The notes below the pieces were generated by a model that searched no databases, was not told the origin of the DNA, and saw nothing but the letters and a program-made list of their open reading frames with translations. A program made the translations under genes and the position numbers. From contig BRON01000008.1 of NCBI GenBank assembly GCA_024345305.1, positions 1,240,001 to 1,304,000 on the forward strand: a DNA stretch of 64,000 bases, written 5' to 3'. Of this stretch, positions 47,744-59,630 are shown piece after piece; the first letter of the stretch is position 1; each line of letters opens with the position of its first letter. Source of the stretch: Mrakia gelida (Eukaryota; Basidiomycota; Tremellomycetes; Cystofilobasidiales; Mrakiaceae).

Positions 47744-48562
47744 ATGCCCTCCCCCGCCCCCGTCGCTCTGGACTTCGAGTCCTTCGTCCTTCAGCACACC
47801 TCGACTCCCTCCGCTCCTCCTCCACCACCACCTTACCAAGGACAATCCTACCCGCAAGAGAAGATTTCCTCCTCCTCCATCATCCCCTCTCCCACCTCCT
47901 CGAAACCATCCTCACCACGTAGGAATCTCGCCCTCCTCTCTTTCCTCGCTTTCCTCGTTCTCGCCATCTACCCCTTCGTCTCTGGCGCTGGGTGGGAATG
48001 GGAGGACCCGTCAGCTTCGACCTCTTCTTTGACCAGCAGCCAGCCAACCGAACCCAAGGTTCGTTTCTTTCCCCTCCCGCTTCTCTTTCTTCCCTCGTTC
48101 TTCTCTACTTCCCTTTCATACCATACAGCGGAGCTGACTCTCCGAAAATCCTCCTTCCTCGCCCGTGAAACAAAAAACCAGTTCTTCCTCCAAATCTCCG
48201 TCGTCGACCCCGCCTCCCCCCCTTCTTCCTCCTCCCCTTCTTCGCCTCCGAACGACCTCGCAGCTGTCGTCCCGCCACCTCCGTCCTCCTTCACGTCTCA
48301 CTCAAGATCACGCTCGCGGAGGTCGTTCCCGAGCTTCGGAGGATCAACGAGCGAGTCGAAGTTGAAGGAGGAGGGTGGGGAGGAGAAGGACGCGTCGTCG
48401 GATTCGACGTTCCCCACCTCGTTCGGACGCTGGACCAAGGAGGAGGAGAGCGCGCTGGAGATTCCGGAGGCGGTTTGGGATGTGGTGGATCATGGGAAGT
48501 TCATGTTGATGGGGAGGCCGACGCATCATGTGAAGGCTGCGGTAGAGGAGGAGGAAGAGTAG
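47744..48562 (+). CDS. Single-pass membrane protein of unknown function
   Basis: ATG 47744 (MPSPAPVALDFESFVLQ) opens a protein with a Pro-rich N-terminus and one strong membrane segment (LALLSFLAFLVLAIYPFVSGAG) at residues of about 66-87. This is followed by an acidic Ser-rich region and a compact C-terminus (WTKEEESALEIPEAVWDVVDHGKFMLMG). A likely intron at 48059-48181 has a GCTGAC branch site and a CAG acceptor. It is 123 nt, so the frame stays open whether it is spliced (232 residues) or retained (272). The C-terminal VWDVVDHGKF block looks conserved but I do not know the family. Type II orientation is likely from the charge distribution. Confidence 0.65.
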   Translation: MPSPAPVALDFESFVLQHTSTPSAPPPPPPYQGQSYPQEKISSSSIIPSPTSSKPSSPRRNLALLSFLAFLVLAIYPFVSGAGWEWEDPSASTSSLTSSQPTEPKVRFFPLPLLFLPSFFSTSLSYHTAELTLRKSSFLARETKNQFFLQISVVDPASPPSSSSPSSPPNDLAAVVPPPPSSFTSHSRSRSRRSFPSFGGSTSESKLKEEGGEEKDASSDSTFPTSFGRWTKEEESALEIPEAVWDVVDHGKFMLMGRPTHHVKAAVEEEEE

Positions 48563-48952
48563 ATTTCTTACGTGTGAGTTCTCGGTCGACGTTCTCGTTC
48601 GAGTTTTCGTCAAAGACGCGTGCTGATATCTTTGTCCTCCCTTCTTTTTCTTCAGCGCTCTCGCTTTTATCCAGTGTAGTAGTGCTATCATTTTGCTCTG
48701 TCAGCTTTGTACCGATCTCTCAGCTCTCCTCCTCTTCGTCTTCAGGTCTTGGAGCTGGCCCTCGCCTCCGTTCGTTCTTTCGCTTTTTTGGGCTCTACTA
48801 CTATGCTTTCCACCACCACCTTAATCTAGCTTTCGACGACCCCGCCTTTTAGAATGAAACTAGACCATGCTCATATCGTAAAAGCTCGTAAGAAGAGGAA
48901 AATGCAAACCGACGACGAAACGCGAAACGAACGACCCTCCTCCCTTTTCACC
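48563..48952. other. Convergent intergenic region with a probable 3' UTR intron
   Basis: GTGAGT at 48572 and TTCAG ending at 48655, with a GCTGAT branch-like site, mark an 84-nt intron that begins 9 nt after the stop codon of the membrane-protein gene. The rest is 3' UTR of the two convergent genes. Confidence 0.45.
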
Positions 48953-51700
48953 TCAATCCTCCACCTTCCCATCCCCGTCAGCATGCCCGTTCCCGTTCGT
49001 CTCCTGATCCAGCGTTGGCGAATCCCCAACTTCCACCAACCTCCCCACTCTCCCAGACGGCCCTCCAGCTCGTCCTCGCACCGAGTCTCGTCCGAGCGAG
49101 AGAGACCTTCGTTTCGAGCCTTTGTCAATTGCTCCGAGGTCGAGATCGAGACCAATTTCGGCGAGGGATTGAACGGTTGGGGATGCTGGAATGTGGACTC
49201 GGACGGTGGAGTGGGGCTGAGGGAAGAACGGGAGGTAGGGGTTCGAGAAAGATCAGGAAACGCGTCGAGAGCGACGAGAGGAAAGAGGAGACTTGAACTC
49301 ACCCTCATGCTGGCTTTGGCGAGCCCTTCGACGACTTTGGAGAGACCTCGGGTGTGCTGGGTGTTGGCGGCGGAAGAGAGAGGTCGAACGACTCGGATCT
49401 TGCTGTGGACGTCGACGTAGAGATCGGTTTCGTCGACGATTCTGTGAAAGAGGGAGTAAGGGAAGCAGGACGAGTCAGTCGCGTCGAAGGTCGCTCGTTC
49501 CACGCAAAAGTTGGGAGGGTACTGACTCGGCTCCGATCACTGAGTACGAGGAAAGCAAACGCCAGAGTCAGCTCAGTACGCAGGGGAGGGGATCAAGGCG
49601 AGGAAACGTCGACGACTCACTTTCCTCGACCACGTCCTCCAGTGTCACCACTCCCACTCCCTGACCTGGTTCTCCAGGCTTTTTGGAGACTAGCAGCATG
49701 TGAGATCGACCTGATTGGAAGCTGAGGGGGGAAAGGGACGAGGTCAGCTCGAGAACATCGTCGGATGGGAGGAGAAGTCGAGCTCACTAGTTGAGAGCCT
49801 GCGAGGACAAGGGAGGGACGCAGAGGGTCAGCGAGGCGAGCAAAAGATCAAGCCAGCTCGAGATTCGTGCACTCACCTCCAAACAAGAGAGAGTCGGCTC
49901 GCACTCAGGCAGAGGAGCGATCACGAAGCTTCCAGCAGATCGTCGGTCGTCTGGGTCGTAAGCGAGGAGTCGCTTGACGAGGAGGATTCCGCTGACGGAG
50001 AGGGAAACGCAGACCGAGGTCGGTCGAGTCGATCGGCATGGTGAGAGATAGTGTGACTCACATGAACGACTTGGGAGCTCCTGGCTCGTGTATAGGGATC
50101 CTCGAGTAGCCGTTGAAGAGGATCTGTTCGACGAGGGTTCCGTCCATGAGCTCGTCAGCAGCGAGGGTGTAGACGTCTTCAAGAGGAGTCTAAGCATCAA
50201 AAAAGCGAGGTCAGCATCGAACCTGGAGGAAGATGAAAGAGAGAGAGAGCTCGGACTCACCATAATAACGCTGACGCTCTTCTCTCCGAGTTCCAACACA
50301 CTCTCGATGATCTTGACCTCCGCCTGAGATCCCTCCTGCTCGACTCCGAGGGACATGAATCTCTTAAGCTGAGGTTTCGAGTAGGTCGAGTTTTCCGAGT
50401 GTCCAACGGTCTTGTCGAGGAGCTGGGAAGAAAGGGAGGAAAGGAGTCAGCTCGCGTGCGAGGGAAGACGCGTCGGATCGAAGCGGACGCGAACGAGATT
50501 CACCATAGCGATGGGTTTAGCGATAGGGTAGAACAAAGCCATGAGAACGCGAACATAGGGTGTAGCAGCAGCTCCTATGGGGAGTCCCCATCGTGAACAG
50601 ACGGCTTGAGGGATGATTTCTGCGAGACGGAGGGAGGGGAACGACGAGCTCAGGATGGGCGCTCTTTCGCACGGAAGGGCTGGCAGCGTCGAGTTGAGAC
50701 TCACCTCCGAAGATGACCTGATGAAAAGGTGTCAGGGATAGCATCAGTCACCAGTTTGCGAGCTGGAGGAGAACAGACGAAGAGCGAGGAAGAGGTGAAC
50801 GAACGATCAAGCACGTCGAGCACAGAATCGCCAGAATCCCTCCTCCGACCTACGACGAGAGCCGAACCCAAGACGAGTCAGTCTCAGCACTACCTTCCCC
50901 TCTTTCCTCAAGCGCGAACTCACCACCGTATCCAAGAACACCGGCAGAGACGTGTTGACCAACGTGTTGGCTAGGTTATTTCGCGACCGGGGGGGGGAGA
51001 CGACCAAAAGTCAGCTCTCACTCGGCTGTCTCTCTCTCCCTTCCCTCTTCCCTTCGCCTCCCTCTTCCCCTTTGCAGACCTTCCGAAGAGAGATCATCCC
51101 ACTCACCAAGCAGCAACACAACCAACAGCGTATGCCTCCCTCCTCCTTCGAACAACCTAAGAACCGTCCTTGCCTGCTTCCTCTCCGAGTCGCTCTTCCC
51201 CGCTTCAGCTAGGACGTTGAGGTGGACCGTATCGAGAGAGAGCAAGCCGAGGGTTAGGCCGGCGAAGATTCCTCCTAGGCAGACGAGGAGGATCTGGTTG
51301 GCGAAGGAGGGGGAAAGCGGGGGGGGGAGGGAAGGGCAAAGGGAAAGGGAAAGGGAGAGGTGAGCTCGTGAGCTCGAATCGAAAGCTCGTCCCTCCTCGT
51401 CTCCGCCCTCCCCCTCCTCCCTCTTCCCTGCAAATGTGTTCGAGATGGGGAGGAACTCACCACAGCAGCAATAAAGAAAAAGAACAACTCGTCCCCAAAC
51501 TTGATATGAGGATCGTGCTTCGGGAGTTCATGTTTTGCGCTCTTCGTGAGCTTCGCACTCCCAGTCCCGTTCCCCATCCCACTCGCACTCCCTCCAGCAA
51601 AGAACACCTCTCCTCCCGTCGGAGCGCCCGAAACCACCACCACAGCCGAGAGCGAAGCGAGGAGGAGAAGAACGAGGGAGGGGGGGATGCGGAAGACCAT
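48953..51700 (-). CDS. CNNM/Mam3-type DUF21-CBS domain membrane protein
   Basis: About 14 exons encode roughly 560 residues from ATG 51700 to a TGA at 48953. The N-terminus is a signal peptide (RIPPSLVLLLLASLSAVVVVSG, split by the reader as hydrophobic core LVLLLLASLSAVVVV). The DUF21 region follows: GLTLGLLSLDTVHLNVLAEAG, VFGEIIPQAVCSRWG and LMALFYPIAKPIA. CBS-pair segments come next: IMTPLEDVYTLAADELM, GYSRIPIHEPG, GILLVKRLLAYD, SHMLLVSKKPG and GVVTLEDVVEEVIG. After a final intron the tail is basic and disordered. The family (yeast Mam3, animal CNNM) handles Mg2+/Mn2+ homeostasis; Mam3 is vacuolar. Confidence 0.9.
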
Positions 51701-53009
51701 CTTTGGGCGAAGAAGGAAGGGCGAAGGGAAGTGAGGTGATGAAGGGTGAGAGGTCGGGGAAGGGGTCCTCGAAACGAAAGATGGAAGGAAGGTCGCACGT
51801 GTGCGCGCAGGTGTAGAGAGAGAGAGACTTTTGCTCTGGTGGTGGGGAGGGAGGGGAGAGGGTTGAGGGTTTGAGGGACTAGCTAAAAGATCTCATCGAG
51901 TTTAGATTGAGGTACGGACGAGGGAGGAACTGGGCTGAAAAGAGGGGTGACGCGCGAGGGATTTTGCGTTTTCTCGCTCGCTTCCCCTCCTCCTTTTTTG
52001 GCTGGGGATGAGCCTATCCCCTCAGGCTGTAGGAGATACTTCGAGGAGAGCGAAACCCCGTTTCTCCGAAGCAGCTCACTCGCCTCGCGAGAGAAAGAGA
52101 GCTTCGCGACGACCCTCCCTTCCCTCGCTTTCTCCTCGCTCTCGTTCCGTCTGCACCAGCGCCGAACCCATACCATCTACCCCCACCCCAAGCTAAGCTC
52201 CCAACTTAAGCCCTAGGTACGTACGTAACAACGAAACGAAGAAAAAAAACGAGCGAGGGAGCGAGCGAGAGCGAGGCGAGAGTAAGGGTGGGCGAGAACG
52301 CGTCTCTCCCCTCCAACGCAGAAAACAACGGCGGAACTAGGTAATGTATAGCAGCGAGAAAGCGAGAAAGAAACCAAAAAGACCAAGACCAAGAGCGAGA
52401 GCGAGAAAAAGAAAGCTGTAACGCGTCGAGAAACGAGAAAGGAGAGGGGCAAGGCATGGACGACGCGAACGAGACGAAACGAAACTAGAGCGGTTGAGTT
52501 GGAAGTGTGGGATGGGGAATGGTGGTGGGAGAACTATGCAAGACGGGAACGAAACGAAACGAAGACTAGGGAGCACGAGCGACGGAGCAAGAAATGTGGC
52601 AAGAAAACGGGGTATGGGGTGTGGTAGGTAGCGAGAGCGAGAAGGTTGTGTTTTGGAGGCGAGTCGAGTCGAAAGGAAGGTTGGTTGTTTGATGGCTGAT
52701 CGGAAGCGTGGGTGAATCCGTCGAGGATGCTTGGATCGCTGAGTTGTGTTGGGTTGATGGGTGATGAGAGGGGAGGCGAAGGGAGTGGGTGAAAGGCAAG
52801 AGGGAAGGGAAAGAAAGGAGGGTCCGGGAAGGGACGCCGCTCGACGAAGGTTGACGTTGATCGCTTGCGATGAAGTGGTTGGAGGTTCGGCGAGGTAGAA
52901 GGAAGGAAGCTGTTGAGAGGGAAGAGGGGGAGGAAGAGTCAGTGGGGAGTCCGGTTCGTGGAGGGGAAGGAGAGTCGAGCTCACCTGAATCGAAAGGATC
53001 GCGTCTTCT
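51701..53009. other. Intergenic region: CNNM gene promoter and 3' end of the phosphatase gene
   Basis: No supported gene is seen in 1.3 kb. Purine-rich direct words occur: ACGAAACGAAAC at 52474-52485 and 52549-52560, plus runs of GAGCGA near 52250. ACGCGT words lie near 52295 and 52420. Confidence 0.45.
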
Positions 53010-55376
53010 TTAGAGACCTCCATCCAGCACCCCCCTCACATCCTCAACCGTCGCCAGATCAGCCAGGAAACCCAGCAGATCCGAGAGCTCCGAATCGTGC
53101 TATTGATCGCAGTCGAAAAAAAATGCGTCAGTTCGGCGTTCGAGAAGAAGACTAGGCAGAGAGCGCGCGCGACCCACAGGATCGTTGAACCACGTCGAGA
53201 TCGGAACAGCGTTGCTAGGGTGGAAGGAATAGCAGACGGGGGAGTTGTCGATGATGATGGTCTCGTCTACGGGTCGACCGAGTTGGGAGAGGTCTGGTGA
53301 ACGGGTGGGGAGAAGGGAGGGTCAGCGGATGCGAGGGAGCGAGCGAGGGACGAAAGAAACGAACCCTTGATATAGTTCCCCTTATGGTTGTAGCACGACT
53401 CTCTGAACAGTCGATGAGAGACGACTCGATGGATGTCGAGCATGTCCAGGACTGGGTCGGCGTACTGCGAAGACGAAAACGAGAACGAAGGAGGGAGGGG
53501 AAGGCGCGTGAGCTTGGTCTCGTCGCGTTTCGCCTCGTCCGCTCGAACGCGTTAGCAGGGTGGGTTGGGACATACCTTTGAAAGGGAAGCCGTAAAGATG
53601 ACGACCTCGTAGATCTCTCCCATCCTCTTGAGGAAGTTGTCCACTCCCGGTCGCTTGATCACGTAGACGTTGTGCGTCTGGGACTCGATCTCGACGGGGA
53701 CGATGTAGTCTGCTTGAGGGATGAGCTGAGGGCGCGAATGGAACGAAGGGTCAGCGAGGTGAAAGAGGGATAGGAGATGGTGAAGTGGGCGGGCGGAAGA
53801 AAAGAGAGAGGGAGGGAGAAGAGAAAGGGCGAGAGTGAGGGGGGTCGAAACTGACCTTGAAGCTCGAATGCAACAGCGTCTCATCGAGATCCAACACCAA
53901 ACACTTCCTTCCCTTGTGAGCCTCGCTCATCGGAGGAAGCAAAGGTCGAGCGATCCCGTCCTGTCAAGAACCCGAACACAAACCCAAAAACAATCAGCTC
54001 TTTCGTTCCATCTCAGCTCGTCCCTCCTTCCTCCTCGCTCCCCTGCTCCCTCCCTCCCTCCCTTCGTCTCGTGTTTTCGTCGGTCATGAACTCACCGCCC
54101 CAACCGGATACCCCACCCCACCCAACAAACTAACCTCCTCCTCCTCTTCCTCCTCCTCCTCCTCGCTCTGCCCACTCGCTCCATCCCCTCCGTCCTCGTC
54201 GTCGTCGTCGTACCGCTGCTGTTGGTGCTGGCCGTCGCCTCCCGCCTCCGAGTCGGTCGCAGCGAAGGAGTCGTCCCCTCCTTCTGACTGAGTGTTGTGG
54301 GAAGGAGAGGGAGGAGTGGGTGTGAGGGAACCGGAACCGGGTGGGACGACGGAGGAGGAGGTGAGGCCGGCGGTCTATGAAACGAGCGCGAAGGGAGGGA
54401 GGGGAAGGAGAGGAGGAGAGAGGGGCGCGAGGTGAGAGAGGTGAGGGAAGGGGAGGAAGGAAGGAAGGAAGGGAAGGAAGGTCAGTTTGGATCGGAATGA
54501 GTAGCTCGTCCTGCCCTCTCCCAGCCTCTGGTACCCTCCCCAGCACCAAATCAAGCGAAAGAGCGAGAGAACGAAAGGAAACAGAGCCGGATCACTCACC
54601 TCATCCAAAGAGCCCGTGGTAGGCGTCTGAGCCGCCAACACGACCTCTCCTCCTTCCCCTCCTCCTCCTCCTCCCTTCGTAGGCGTAGCAGGAGGTTGAG
54701 AGCCAGCCGCCTTCGTATTCACTCCAAGATCCTTCTCCTTACCACCAGCGACCAGGCCAGCTCCAGCTCCAACGATGCCAGCTCCAGCGAGAGCAGCAGC
54801 GGCCTTCTCCTTGTTGGACGACGATCCTCCTGCTCCATCCACCTTTCCATTCGGCTTCTCTACAACGACGGTGTTGGCGGTGTCCTTCTTGGGCTGATGG
54901 TCGTCGTATTTTTTATCGTCCTTTGGGAAGCAACCGAGGAAGGAGAGAAGGGAAGGGAACAGCTTGCGCTTCTTCTTCGGAGTCGAAGCCCCGTTCGCTC
55001 CTCCTCCTGCTGCTTTGCTGGTGGTGGACGGTTTAGAAGGAGTGGTAGGAGTGATGGTACTGGGTTTGGCGGTAGAAGAAGAGGAAGCTGCTGTAGCTGT
55101 GGTGTTGGTAGAAGCGTTCGGGGGAGGAGGAGTAGAGGAGGAGGGTTGCTGATCGAGCACGCGCTCAGAGGAGGAAGGGACCATCTCTGCTATGGGTGGG
55201 TTGGAAGGGGTGGAGGGAGCATCGACGATGGGTTGACCGAGGGCGACTGCTGGTGGGGGAGGGGGAGGGGTGGTAGAAGGAGCGGAAGGGGGAGGGGATG
55301 GGAGGGCAGAGGAGGAGGAGGGCGGAGCTGTTGTTGTCGAAGGAGGAGGAGGAGGAGGGGCAGGAGTCTCGGACAT
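53010..55376 (-). CDS. Psr/SCP-type CTD small phosphatase
   Basis: The gene runs from ATG 55376 ([13 protein letters not shown]) to a TAA at 53010, about 540 residues. The first exon (259 codons) is Pro/Ser/Thr-rich with a basic-hydrophobic element ([17 protein letters not shown]) and a small-residue hydrophobic stretch ([18 protein letters not shown]). An acidic exon follows. The catalytic domain is of the HAD/FCP type: [16 protein letters not shown] (DxDxT nucleophile), [53 protein letters not shown] and [19 protein letters not shown]. This matches yeast Psr1/Psr2 and animal CTDSP, protein serine phosphatases at the plasma membrane or nucleus. The N-terminal Cys and hydrophobic patches could mediate membrane association. 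Confidence 0.9.
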
Positions 55377-55919
55377 GACTCTTTTGGAGACGGAGGGAGG
55401 GGGGTTCTAAACGAGAGACTAGAGGGGAGGGGGTATATACGAGAGAGAAGAAGGAGGGGAGAGGGAGAGGGAGTCGCTGTTGATGGATGGAGGGGAAGAC
55501 AGGGAAACGAGAAGGGGAAGGAGGGAGCTGGGAGAGAGGCGTTCTTGATTCGCGGAGCTGTCGTCGATCTTTTGCGAAACAGAGGGTTGTTGATGTTGAT
55601 TCTTCGTTTCCAAGATCGTAGAGAATCAGCAGGTAGAGCAGATCTGCGTCTGAAGGGAGCAAAAAAAGGAGAGAGAGACGCAGAAGAAGGAGCGAGCGAT
55701 GTTGGTTCAAACCAATCCGAACGAGCCCCCTCCCTTCCCCATCTCTCGCGCTCCTTGTCGCTCCCTCCTCGCTGCTCGCACACCACCCCATCTCTCCATC
55801 CTATTCGTAGCAAATAGCAAATCATGAAATCGTCCGTACGTGTCGTAAATCTCCTTCTCTCTGCTTCTTCTCCCAACTCTCCCATCTCCGCACGCGTCTC
55901 CCTCCCTCCCTCCCCTCGC
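55377..55919. other. Intergenic, tandem minus-strand genes
   Basis: This is the upstream region of the phosphatase gene and the 3' UTR of ATG6. No gene is seen. Confidence 0.45.
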
Positions 55920-58225
55920 TCACTTCCCACCCGCCGTCGCCGTCCTCTCAGCCTCCCTCCTCGAACTCCACTCCACCAGCAGATGCAGCGTCTGCAACAT
56001 GTACCTGCACGCTCGAGTCCAGCCTTCTTCTCCGCTGCCGCCCGAGGTAGGGAGGAGCGAGGAAGAGGACGAGGAGGAGGGAGCGTACCCAACCTTGATG
56101 GAGACTTCGCGAGAGGGTTCGCCGATTTTGTCTTTGGTTATTCTGAGGGACGAAACGTAGAAAGAGAGTGTGGGTGTTGGGAGGGGAGGGTTGGAGGGAG
56201 GAAGGGAGAGAAGAAAGAAGGGAGGGAAGGGGCGGTCAGCGAACGGGCGCGTTGGTTCCGTCGTCGCGAGACTCTTCCTTGTCTCGTCCGAGCGAACGAA
56301 TGGAGAGAAGAGGGATCCTCGTGCTCACCTATATTTCCCCAACCCACTCGCATACTTATTCCCCACGCTCGTCCCCTTCGCAAGCTCCTCCTGCCGAGCA
56401 AACTCGACGAGTTGGCGCAAGCATTCGAGGAAGGCGACCATGGCGGTTTCGAAGCGACGGTTCTGGAGGAAGCGGGAGACGAGGTCGGAGGAGCCGTAGC
56501 TATCGACACGGAGGGACAAACGAAGAGGGGAGGTGATTTAGTGGGGAAGGCAAAAGAGAAGAGGGGAAGAAGAAGAAGAAGGAGCGAGAAAGGGCGGACA
56601 AGCGACTCACAGTTCGTACGAGTTCTTGCCATCGACGTCTTCGATTCGGGAGAAGGATCCTAGAGGGACGAGACGGTATCTAAGGGCGAGAAGGGGATGA
56701 AGAGGCTGTCAGTGAAACTGGAACGGGCCTCTGGGGGAAGAGGAAAGAAGGAGCGGGTACGAAACGACTCACGTCTCAAACGTGAACTCCACTCTTCTCG
56801 CTATACTCTGCAGGCAGAATATGGTGAGTCCCCAGGCGGCGTTGATTTCGGGCCAATCAACCTGGGAAAATGGGTCAAGGTAGCGGAAGATATAGGTCAG
56901 CGGCCGGTCAGACGAGACGAGACGAGACGAGACGGAACGCGTCTCAAAGGGTCGAGATTGAGGCTCCGTTCGAAACTCACCATCCCTCCCACCCCCCCTC
57001 CACCTCTCCCACCTCCCTTCCCCAACCTCAACCCGCCAATGTTCCCCATCTTCCCACCCCCACTCCCTCCTCCACCACCAATTCCAATACAAAACACCTC
57101 GCTCCAAACGTTCACACCCTCCAACCTCTCCAGCTCCCTCAACTCCAGCGCGTACTGCGTCCTCTCCGAGTTCCTCAACCCCGTCACTTCGTCGTGCTTC
57201 CTCGCTAGAGAATTGTGCTGCGTGAGGAAGAGGAGTTCCTCTTCTGCGAGGACGGAGGATTGTTGTTCGAGGGTGGAGAGTTGGGTTTGGAGGGTTGAGA
57301 GGGTTCGTTCGGAGGAGAGGAGGGAGGTGAGGGATTGGGTGTGGGTGGATTTGAGCTGTGGCACATTACGATCGGGTCAGCAGAGAAATAAAGAAGGGGA
57401 AGAGAGTAGTGAGTTTGTGTGGGTCAAAACGAGGGGAGGGAGCGAGGGCGACGCGACGGACTTACCTCCTCCAACCGCTTCCTCAACGCTTCCACCTCTT
57501 CAGGCCGCTTTCTCCCTCCACCTTCGACTTCTTTGTACTTCCTTTCGAAAGAGATGTACCCATCCCTTTCCCTCTTGACATCTTCCAACCTCTCCTTTAG
57601 CACCTCCTGCAGCAATCTCGCGCACTCCGAGCACAGGGGATGGTCCGTGTCCGTTCTCGAGGACACCAGCTCGAGGAGCGAGGTGATCAGCGTCTGCTTG
57701 GTAGGCTTCTCTTCTTTGTTCGAAGGTGCTGTTGTCGAAGCAAAGGATGGGCTCGTGGGAGTTGTCGAAGAGGAAGAGGGGAGATTGGCTGAGGGAGGCA
57801 GGAGGACGAAGGAGTCTGCTGGAGTGAGGCCGCGAGATGGCTTGTTTCCTAAGCGTGAGGATGATGGAGGAGAGGATGTTGCTGAGAGGTAGGCTTGTTT
57901 GGAGGAGGAGGGAGCGTTAAGTTGGGAGATACGATCCAGGCGAGAGAGGGGAGAGGGAGGTGGTGGAACAGGGAGGGAAGCTGAGCGAATGGAGCGAAAC
58001 GAGGTCAGCGTGGAGCTCCTTGGATTGAGGAAAGCTGGCGGGAGGTCTGCCTACATGATATGAGCATATACTGAGACTGCTGGATCCCTAGAAGAGATGG
58101 GTCGAGCTGTAGAGGCTGAAGAACGAAGGAAGGGAGGAGTGAGGTCGTCAGCGAGCTCGCCAAAGCCGAAGAGAGCCAGAGTCCCTCACCTGTCTACAGC
58201 TCTGACAAGTCACATTCGCTTCCAT
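55920..58225 (-). CDS. ATG6: Autophagy protein Atg6/Vps30 (Beclin-1 homologue)
   Basis: About ten exons encode roughly 500 residues from ATG 58225 (MEANVTCQSCRQ) to a TGA at 55920. The N-terminal Cys pair and PLQLDPSL are the classic Beclin/Atg6 opening. A disordered region leads to HPLCSECARLLQEVL and a long coiled coil (ERDGYISFERKYKEVE, ALRKRLEE, ELRELERLEGVNVW). The C-terminal BARA/ECD domain is recognisable: INAAWGLTIFCLQSIA, RRVEFTFERYRLVPLG, SFSRIE, MVAFLECLRQLVEF and YMLQTLHLLVEW. It is a subunit of the Vps34 PI3-kinase complexes in autophagy and vacuolar sorting. A Gly-rich insert (about 56985-57090) interrupts the start of the C-terminal domain. Divergent from ATP16 by 202 bp. Confidence 0.92.
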
Positions 58226-58427
58226 CTTGGATCCTTTCTGTTACGATAGAGGCCGTCTTGAGAGAGTAAGAAAAGTTTGAAGATGGATGTTGAGGTTTGT
58301 TGAGCTCGTTCGCCTGTTCGGATCGTTTTTGCCCTCTCCTCTCCGAAAGAGATCTCTTCGTCGTTGCTCGCTCCTTCCCCTTCCCCTCTTCAACCCTCAC
58401 CACCTCGTTCAAACCCCTTTCCCCACT

Positions 58428-59630
58428 ATGTTCTCCTCCCTCCGACCTATCGCTCGAGCTGCTGTCCCTGTTCTCAGGCGATCTTACGCCGAGGCTGCTC
58501 CCTCCACGGCCAACCAGCTCAAGCTTTCCCTCGTTCTCCCTCATCAGGTCAGTAGAGCTCTCTCTCTTCCTTCCCCCGCTCTTCCCTACCTCCTTTCCAT
58601 CATGCTGACCTCTACCCCCTTGTCGCTCGCTCCCTCCACAGACCCTTTTCGCTTCCTCGGTGGTCACCCAGGTCGGACTTCCTGCTGAGAGTGGAATGAT
58701 GGGCGTTCTCGCTGGGCACGTCCCGACCATTGAGTCCCTCAAGCCTGGACTCGTGGAGGTCTTCGAGGCACCTGGAACTCCTTCTAAGAAGTGGTTCAGT
58801 GAGTGCTCTCCATTCATATCACGCTGGAGTCGTTTCGTTGGAAGGGACGGGAGGAAGAGGGAGCTCAAGAGAAACAGGGAAGGAGGAAGGAGACGGCCGA
58901 CGTCGACCTTGCCTCCCTTCTCCGAGTCTTCCCTCCAAGATGGTCAACAACGCTGTCTCGCTGCTGCTCCTCTCAGACACGAGATGCATGCTCACAATGG
59001 TGCTGGAGGCTCTCCGACCTCCCAAACGGCCATCATCTGCGTAGCGAGCTCTTCCTGAATTGCACGAGCTAACCCAATCATCTCCTCCTTCCCTTTCCTC
59101 CTCCCTCTCTCCCATCTCTTCCCTTCCCAACCCAACCTTACAGTCTCTTCCGGTTTCGCTACTATGCACCCCAACAACGCCATCACCATCAACGCTGTTG
59201 AGGCTTACGACATTGCCGACTTCGACGCTTCCGTTCGTCCCTCCTTCTCTCCTCCCTCTTCCCCTCCTTCCTCCCTCTCCCAGCTCCCCACACATCATCC
59301 CGACGCTTCCGAACTCGTTCTCTTCCTCTCATCTTTCTCTCTATCACCTATCTGACTCCCCTATCCCCTTCTTCCTCCCTCCCACGCTCTCCTTCGCTCC
59401 CCACAACCTCACCCTCTCCTCCAACCTCAACCTCGACCTCAACTCCTTCGACCTCACCTTCCTTTTCCCTCTCGTCCGACCACCACCCCTCCTACACCTC
59501 ACAGGCCATCGCCGCTTCCCTCGCCACCGCCAAGAAGCTGCTCGAGTCCGGGTCGTCCGCTGAGGTCAAGGCTGAGGCTCAGATCGAGGTTGACGTCCTG
59601 ACGGTTCTCCAGGGTGCCGTCAAGCACTGA
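58428..59630 (+). CDS. ATP16: ATP synthase F1 delta subunit
   Basis: Four exons encode about 165 residues from ATG 58428 to TGA 59628-59630. The N-terminus (MFSSLRPIARAAVPVLRRSYAE) is a mitochondrial presequence with a typical RRSYA cleavage region. The fold is that of the bacterial epsilon subunit: LKLSLVLPHQTLFASS, QVGLPAESGMMGVLAGHVPTI, SLKPGLVEVFE, then SSGFATMHPNNAITINAVEAYDI in the next exon. The C-terminal helical pair is AASLATAKKLLESG..AEAQIEVDVLTVLQGAVKH. It is part of the central stalk of mitochondrial ATP synthase. Introns are unusually long here (about 330 nt between exons 2 and 3, about 260 nt between 3 and 4). Confidence 0.95.

Noticed and set aside
52206..52980. Minus-strand frames of up to 228 codons downstream of the phosphatase stop
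   Set aside because: They lie beyond the in-frame TAA at 53010 in a purine-rich UTR-like region, with no splice connection.
54696..55817. Long plus-strand open frame (373 codons) opposite the phosphatase N-terminus
   Set aside because: It is Gly/Arg/Ser low complexity, a mirror of the Pro/Ser-rich coding exon on the minus strand, and has no start context or splice logic.
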